NCBI GenBank assembly: GCA_963922875.1
Contig: CAWUJH010000004.1
Location: forward strand, 248,001 to 312,000
DNA: 64,000 bases
Direction of reading: 5' to 3'
Source of the DNA: Ketobacter sp963922875
GTDB lineage: Bacteria; Pseudomonadota; Gammaproteobacteria; Pseudomonadales; Ketobacteraceae
Shown: piece by piece, positions 60,532 to 64,000 of the stretch
How the letters are laid out: each line of letters opens with the position of its first letter
How positions within the stretch are numbered: the stretch's first letter is position 1
Position numbers and translations under genes: made by a program
The notes under the pieces: generated by a model
What the model was told of the DNA's origin: nothing
What the model saw: only the letters and a program-made list of their open reading frames with translations
Database searches by the model: none

Positions 60532-61106
60532 ATTTTCGCCAAACCCAATTGATAGCGGGTGTGGATGAAGTGGGTCGTGGGCCTCTAGCTGGTGCGGTGA
60601 TAGCGGCCGCTGTTATCTTAGATCCCAATAAACCCATTGCTGGACTCACAGATTCAAAAAAAATATCAGAGAAAAAACGTGAATTTCTTTATGACATTAT
60701 CTGTCGAGATGCACTGGCCTGGGCGGTAGGGCGGGCTGAAGTGGAAGAAATTGACGATATCAACATACTACATGCGAGTCTCCTAGCGATGCAGCGGGCC
60801 GTAGTGGCACTTGCCATCGCGCCGGAACATGCCTTGATTGACGGTAATCGTTGTCCGGTATTACCTTGCTCTGCAGATGCCATTATAAAAGGCGACTTAA
60901 CGGAGCCCTGTATTAGCGCTGCTTCTATTGTGGCAAAAGTGACTCGGGATCGAGAAATGACCCTGTTAGATGGTCGATTCCCGGGCTATGGCTTGGCAAA
61001 GCACAAAGGCTATCCCACCAAAAGCCATATGGAAGCTTTGTTGAAATTAGGACCCAGTGAAATTCACCGGCGCTCTTTCGGCCCAGTTGCAAAATTAGTG
61101 CGGTAA
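60516..61106 (+). CDS. rnhB: Ribonuclease HII
   Basis: The 196-residue enzyme begins AGVDEVGRGPLAGAVIAAAV with the first acidic ligands, then DSKKISEKKRE, ALIDGNRCPVLP and ASIVAKVTRDREM. The C-terminal GYGLAKHKGYPTKSHMEAL is also typical. It removes misincorporated ribonucleotides and RNA primers from DNA. The start inside lpxB suggests coupled translation. Confidence 0.97.
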   Translation: MQGNLDFRQTQLIAGVDEVGRGPLAGAVIAAAVILDPNKPIAGLTDSKKISEKKREFLYDIICRDALAWAVGRAEVEEIDDINILHASLLAMQRAVVALAIAPEHALIDGNRCPVLPCSADAIIKGDLTEPCISAASIVAKVTRDREMTLLDGRFPGYGLAKHKGYPTKSHMEALLKLGPSEIHRRSFGPVAKLVR

Positions 61107-61110
61107 AGTC

Positions 61111-64000
61111 ATGTCCCATTCCTTTGTCCATTTGCGCATTCATTCCGAATATTCATTAGTGGATGGCTTGGTGCGCATTAAACCTTTGGTGAGCCAAACG
61201 GCCGCCATGCAAATGCCAGCGCTGGCCATAACGGACCACAGCAACATGTTCGCTATGGTTAAATTCCAGCGTGCAGCAACAGGCGCTGGTTTGAAACCTA
61301 TTTTTGGTGCTGATATTTATTTGGAATCCGCGCAGGCGGATGAGCCGCCCAGTCAGATCGTACTGCTGGCAAAAAGCCTGGAAGGCTATCGTAATCTGAC
61401 CGTATTGGTTTCTGATGCTTTTCTACATGGCCAGTCCCAGGATCGTGCTGTGGTTTCCAGAGCCGTTCTGGCTGAAAGGTCCGCTGGGTTAATCTGTCTG
61501 TCGGGTGGCAAAAGTGCTGAAATAGGCCGAGCGTTACTGTCGGGTAAACGTGACAAAGCCATAGCGCTGGCGGGTGAATACATGGAATGGTTCCCCGATA
61601 GTTTTTACCTGGAACTGCAACGTACGCAACGCCAGGATGATGAAACCTATTTGCACGCAGCTGTAGAGCTTGCTGGCGAAATTGATTGCCCTGTGGTGGC
61701 AACCAATGATGTGCGTTTTTTAAAACGCGATGATTTTGAAGCCCATGAGGTTCGCGTCTGCATTCACGAAGGTTGGACTTTGGAAGATACCAGTCGTGAG
61801 CAGCGTTACAGTGAAGAACAATACCTTAAGTCCCCGGAAGAAATGCAGGAACTGTTCAGCGATATTCCGGAAGCTCTAATCAATACTGTTGAGATAGCCA
61901 AACGCTGCAGTTTTGAGATTCCCTTAGGCACCTATTATTTGCCAGATTATCCTGTGCCGGCAGGCATGACTCTGGATGACTTCATTATTGCGGAATCAAA
62001 AAAGGGCTTGGAACAACGGCTGGCCTTCTTATTCGATGTCAATGATCCCAAGTTTGCGGAAATCCGTAAACCCTATGATGAACGTTTAGAGATTGAACTG
62101 AATGTTATTATTCAAATGGGCTTTCCCGGTTACTTTCTGATTGTTGCTGACTTTATCCAGTGGGCCAAAAATAATGGTGTACCGGTGGGGCCAGGGCGAG
62201 GCTCTGGTGCGGGGTCCTTGGTGGCTTACGTATTAAAAATTACTGATCTGGACCCTCTTGAATACGATCTGCTGTTCGAACGTTTCCTCAATCCCGAACG
62301 GGTATCCATGCCTGATTTCGATGTGGATTTCTGCATGGATGGTCGTGATCGAGTCATCGATTATGTAGCGGAAAAATACGGTCGTGATGCCGTTAGTCAG
62401 ATTATTACCTTTGGTACCATGGCCGCCAAAGCGGTGGTGCGGGATGTTGGTCGGGTGCAAGGTCGTTCTTATGGTTTTGTGGATCGCATTGCAAAGTTAA
62501 TTCCGTTTGAACTAGGCATGACGTTAACCAAAGCCCTGGAGCAGGAGCCACAATTACAAGAGCTGTATGACCGCGATGAAGATGTGCGTGAACTGCTCGA
62601 CATGGCCTTAAAGCTGGAAGGTCTGATTCGCAACGTGGGTAAACATGCGGGTGGGGTGGTGATCGCGCCTTCGGCACTGACCAATTATGTGCCTCTGTAC
62701 TGTGATGAAGAAGGTAAAAACCTTGTTACCCAATTCGACAAGGACGACGTGGAAGCGGCTGGACTCGTTAAATTCGACTTCCTCGGTTTACGTACCTTAA
62801 CCATCGTGGACTGGGCCTTAAAAACCATCAATCCCGTGTTGGCAGCACAACAACAACCCGCCATTGATATTGATCGCATTCCATTGGATGACAAAGCCAC
62901 CTTTGACCTATTGCAAAGGGCGGAAACTACTGCGGTGTTCCAGTTGGAATCCCGTGGCATGAAGGATTTGATCAAGCGGCTCAAGCCCAGTTCCTTTGAA
63001 GATATTGTGGCATTGGTGGCCTTGTTCCGGCCGGGGCCGTTGGGCTCCGGTATGGTGGATGACTTTATCGCCCGTAAACACGGCAAGCAGCGGGTGGCCT
63101 ATCCCCATCCTGATCTGGAATCTGTATTGGACACCACTTACGGGACGATTCTGTATCAGGAACAGGTTATGCTGATTCCCCAGGTGTTGGCTGACTTTAC
63201 CTTGGGTGGTGCCGATTTACTGCGCCGTGCTATGGGTAAGAAAAAAGCCGACGTTATGGCTCAGCAGCGGGGCTTGTTTGTGGATGGTGCCGCTAAAAAC
63301 GGGATTGATCCGAAACTCTCCGGTGAAATCTTTGATACCATGGAAGAATTCGCCAAATACGGTTTTAACAAATCCCACTCCGCCGCCTATGCCCTGGTGT
63401 CCTACCAAACCGCCTGGTTGAAAGCCCATTATCCTTCCGGCTTTATGGCAGCGGTGCTCTCTGCCGATATGCACAACACCGATAAAGTGGTGACCCTCAT
63501 TGATGAGTGTCGCCGCATGAAATTAACCCTTGTGTCCCCCGATGTGAATGTCAGCCAGTACAAGTTCACCTTAAATGATGCCGGTGAAATAGTGTATGGA
63601 CTGGGTGCTATAAAGGGGTTAGGTGAGGGACCCATCGAAGCGATTCTTGAAGCACGTAAAAATGGGGAAAATTTTGCCAATTTATTCGAATTCTGCCGCC
63701 GCGTAGATCTTAAGAAACTGAACCGACGGGCCATGGAAGCCTTAATCCGTGCTGGTGCACTGGACAAACAGGGCCCTGATCGCGCGACACTAATGGCCAG
63801 TTTGTCTGATGCCATGCGTTATGCGGAGCAGGAAAATTTGAACGAGGATATTGGCATTGTCGATATGTTTGGTGCTATGGAGCAGGAAGCCCGTCCTGAA
63901 CCTGAGTGGATTAAAGTAAAACCCTGGAACGATGATGAACGCTTGAATGGTGAGAAAGAAACCCTGGGCCTCTATCTCACTGGCCATCCCATCGACCAAT
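61111..64000 (+). CDS. dnaE: DNA polymerase III alpha subunit (3' end beyond window)
   Basis: The frame is open from 61111 to the window edge, giving 963 residues of about 1,160 expected. The N-terminal PHP domain is seen (FVHLRIHSEYSLVDGLVRIK and ALAITDHSNMF). The polymerase core has GPGRGSGAGSLVAYVLKITD, the catalytic PDFDVDFCMDGRDRVIDYV, KHAGGVVIAPSALTNYVPLY, and FQLESRGMKDLIKRLKPSSF with LVALFRPGPLGSGMVDDFI. It is the replicative polymerase. It begins five bases after rnhB. Confidence 0.97.
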   Translation, partial: MSHSFVHLRIHSEYSLVDGLVRIKPLVSQTAAMQMPALAITDHSNMFAMVKFQRAATGAGLKPIFGADIYLESAQADEPPSQIVLLAKSLEGYRNLTVLVSDAFLHGQSQDRAVVSRAVLAERSAGLICLSGGKSAEIGRALLSGKRDKAIALAGEYMEWFPDSFYLELQRTQRQDDETYLHAAVELAGEIDCPVVATNDVRFLKRDDFEAHEVRVCIHEGWTLEDTSREQRYSEEQYLKSPEEMQELFSDIPEALINTVEIAKRCSFEIPLGTYYLPDYPVPAGMTLDDFIIAESKKGLEQRLAFLFDVNDPKFAEIRKPYDERLEIELNVIIQMGFPGYFLIVADFIQWAKNNGVPVGPGRGSGAGSLVAYVLKITDLDPLEYDLLFERFLNPERVSMPDFDVDFCMDGRDRVIDYVAEKYGRDAVSQIITFGTMAAKAVVRDVGRVQGRSYGFVDRIAKLIPFELGMTLTKALEQEPQLQELYDRDEDVRELLDMALKLEGLIRNVGKHAGGVVIAPSALTNYVPLYCDEEGKNLVTQFDKDDVEAAGLVKFDFLGLRTLTIVDWALKTINPVLAAQQQPAIDIDRIPLDDKATFDLLQRAETTAVFQLESRGMKDLIKRLKPSSFEDIVALVALFRPGPLGSGMVDDFIARKHGKQRVAYPHPDLESVLDTTYGTILYQEQVMLIPQVLADFTLGGADLLRRAMGKKKADVMAQQRGLFVDGAAKNGIDPKLSGEIFDTMEEFAKYGFNKSHSAAYALVSYQTAWLKAHYPSGFMAAVLSADMHNTDKVVTLIDECRRMKLTLVSPDVNVSQYKFTLNDAGEIVYGLGAIKGLGEGPIEAILEARKNGENFANLFEFCRRVDLKKLNRRAMEALIRAGALDKQGPDRATLMASLSDAMRYAEQENLNEDIGIVDMFGAMEQEARPEPEWIKVKPWNDDERLNGEKETLGLYLTGHPIDQ

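Overview
The window looks like a gammaproteobacterial chromosome, probably a marine or hydrocarbon-associated lineage of the Pseudomonadales/Oceanospirillales type. Two things point there: the gene order map / rpsB-tsf-pyrH-frr-uppS-cdsA-dxr-rseP-bamA-skp-lpxD-fabZ-lpxA-lpxB-rnhB-dnaE on the right, and the dapC-glnD and dapE-yffB neighbourhoods. I cannot name a genus from sequence alone.

Bases 1 to about 19,300 are an accessory, mobile region. From the left it holds a partial IS1-type element with a frameshift site, an IS110-type transposase, a dense run of consecutive stem-loops, a secreted dockerin-bearing metalloprotease, and a group II intron sitting directly behind a terminator. These are followed by ardA (anti-restriction) behind a heavily folded leader, a parDE toxin-antitoxin pair, a serine recombinase next to a putative invertible segment, a three-gene ABC-ATPase/DUF4297 defence-like operon, a DUF1883-TIR gene bounded by integron attC-like sites, and a relaxase/MobC mobilisation module with a possible oriT. 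I see no integrase and no type IV secretion genes, so this reads as a mobilisable island or a patchwork of such elements carrying anti-phage and anti-restriction functions.

The most striking item is at 11,489-11,620. Two 15-bp inverted repeats with the architecture of serine-invertase crossover sites flank a short segment that carries a ribosome-binding site, a start codon and ten to thirteen codons. As drawn, that start feeds a 35-codon ORF ending two bases before the recombinase gene. Flipping the segment would instead fuse the same start, in frame, to the otherwise start-less secreted protein gene at 11,086-11,487 and complete its signal peptide. This looks like a phase-variation switch that chooses between a recombinase and a secreted protein.

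Bases 19,700 to 23,500 are transitional: a soluble PAS-PAS chemotaxis transducer, a GrpB-like protein, and a decaying ArsR/SRPBCC/TPR cluster. Bases 23,500 to 34,700 hold a PQQ-dehydrogenase-like lipoprotein, a PhoX/DUF839 lipoprotein, a dihaem cytochrome lipoprotein, a PhaC-like hydrolase, a PF10118 metal-dependent hydrolase with a perfect operator-like palindrome upstream, a MerR regulator and a molybdopterin oxidoreductase. From 35,100 on the content is mostly housekeeping: lysine/peptidoglycan precursor synthesis (dapE, dapD, dapC), nitrogen sensing (glnD), translation (map, rpsB, tsf, frr), then isoprenoid, phospholipid, outer-membrane and lipid A biogenesis, ending inside dnaE.
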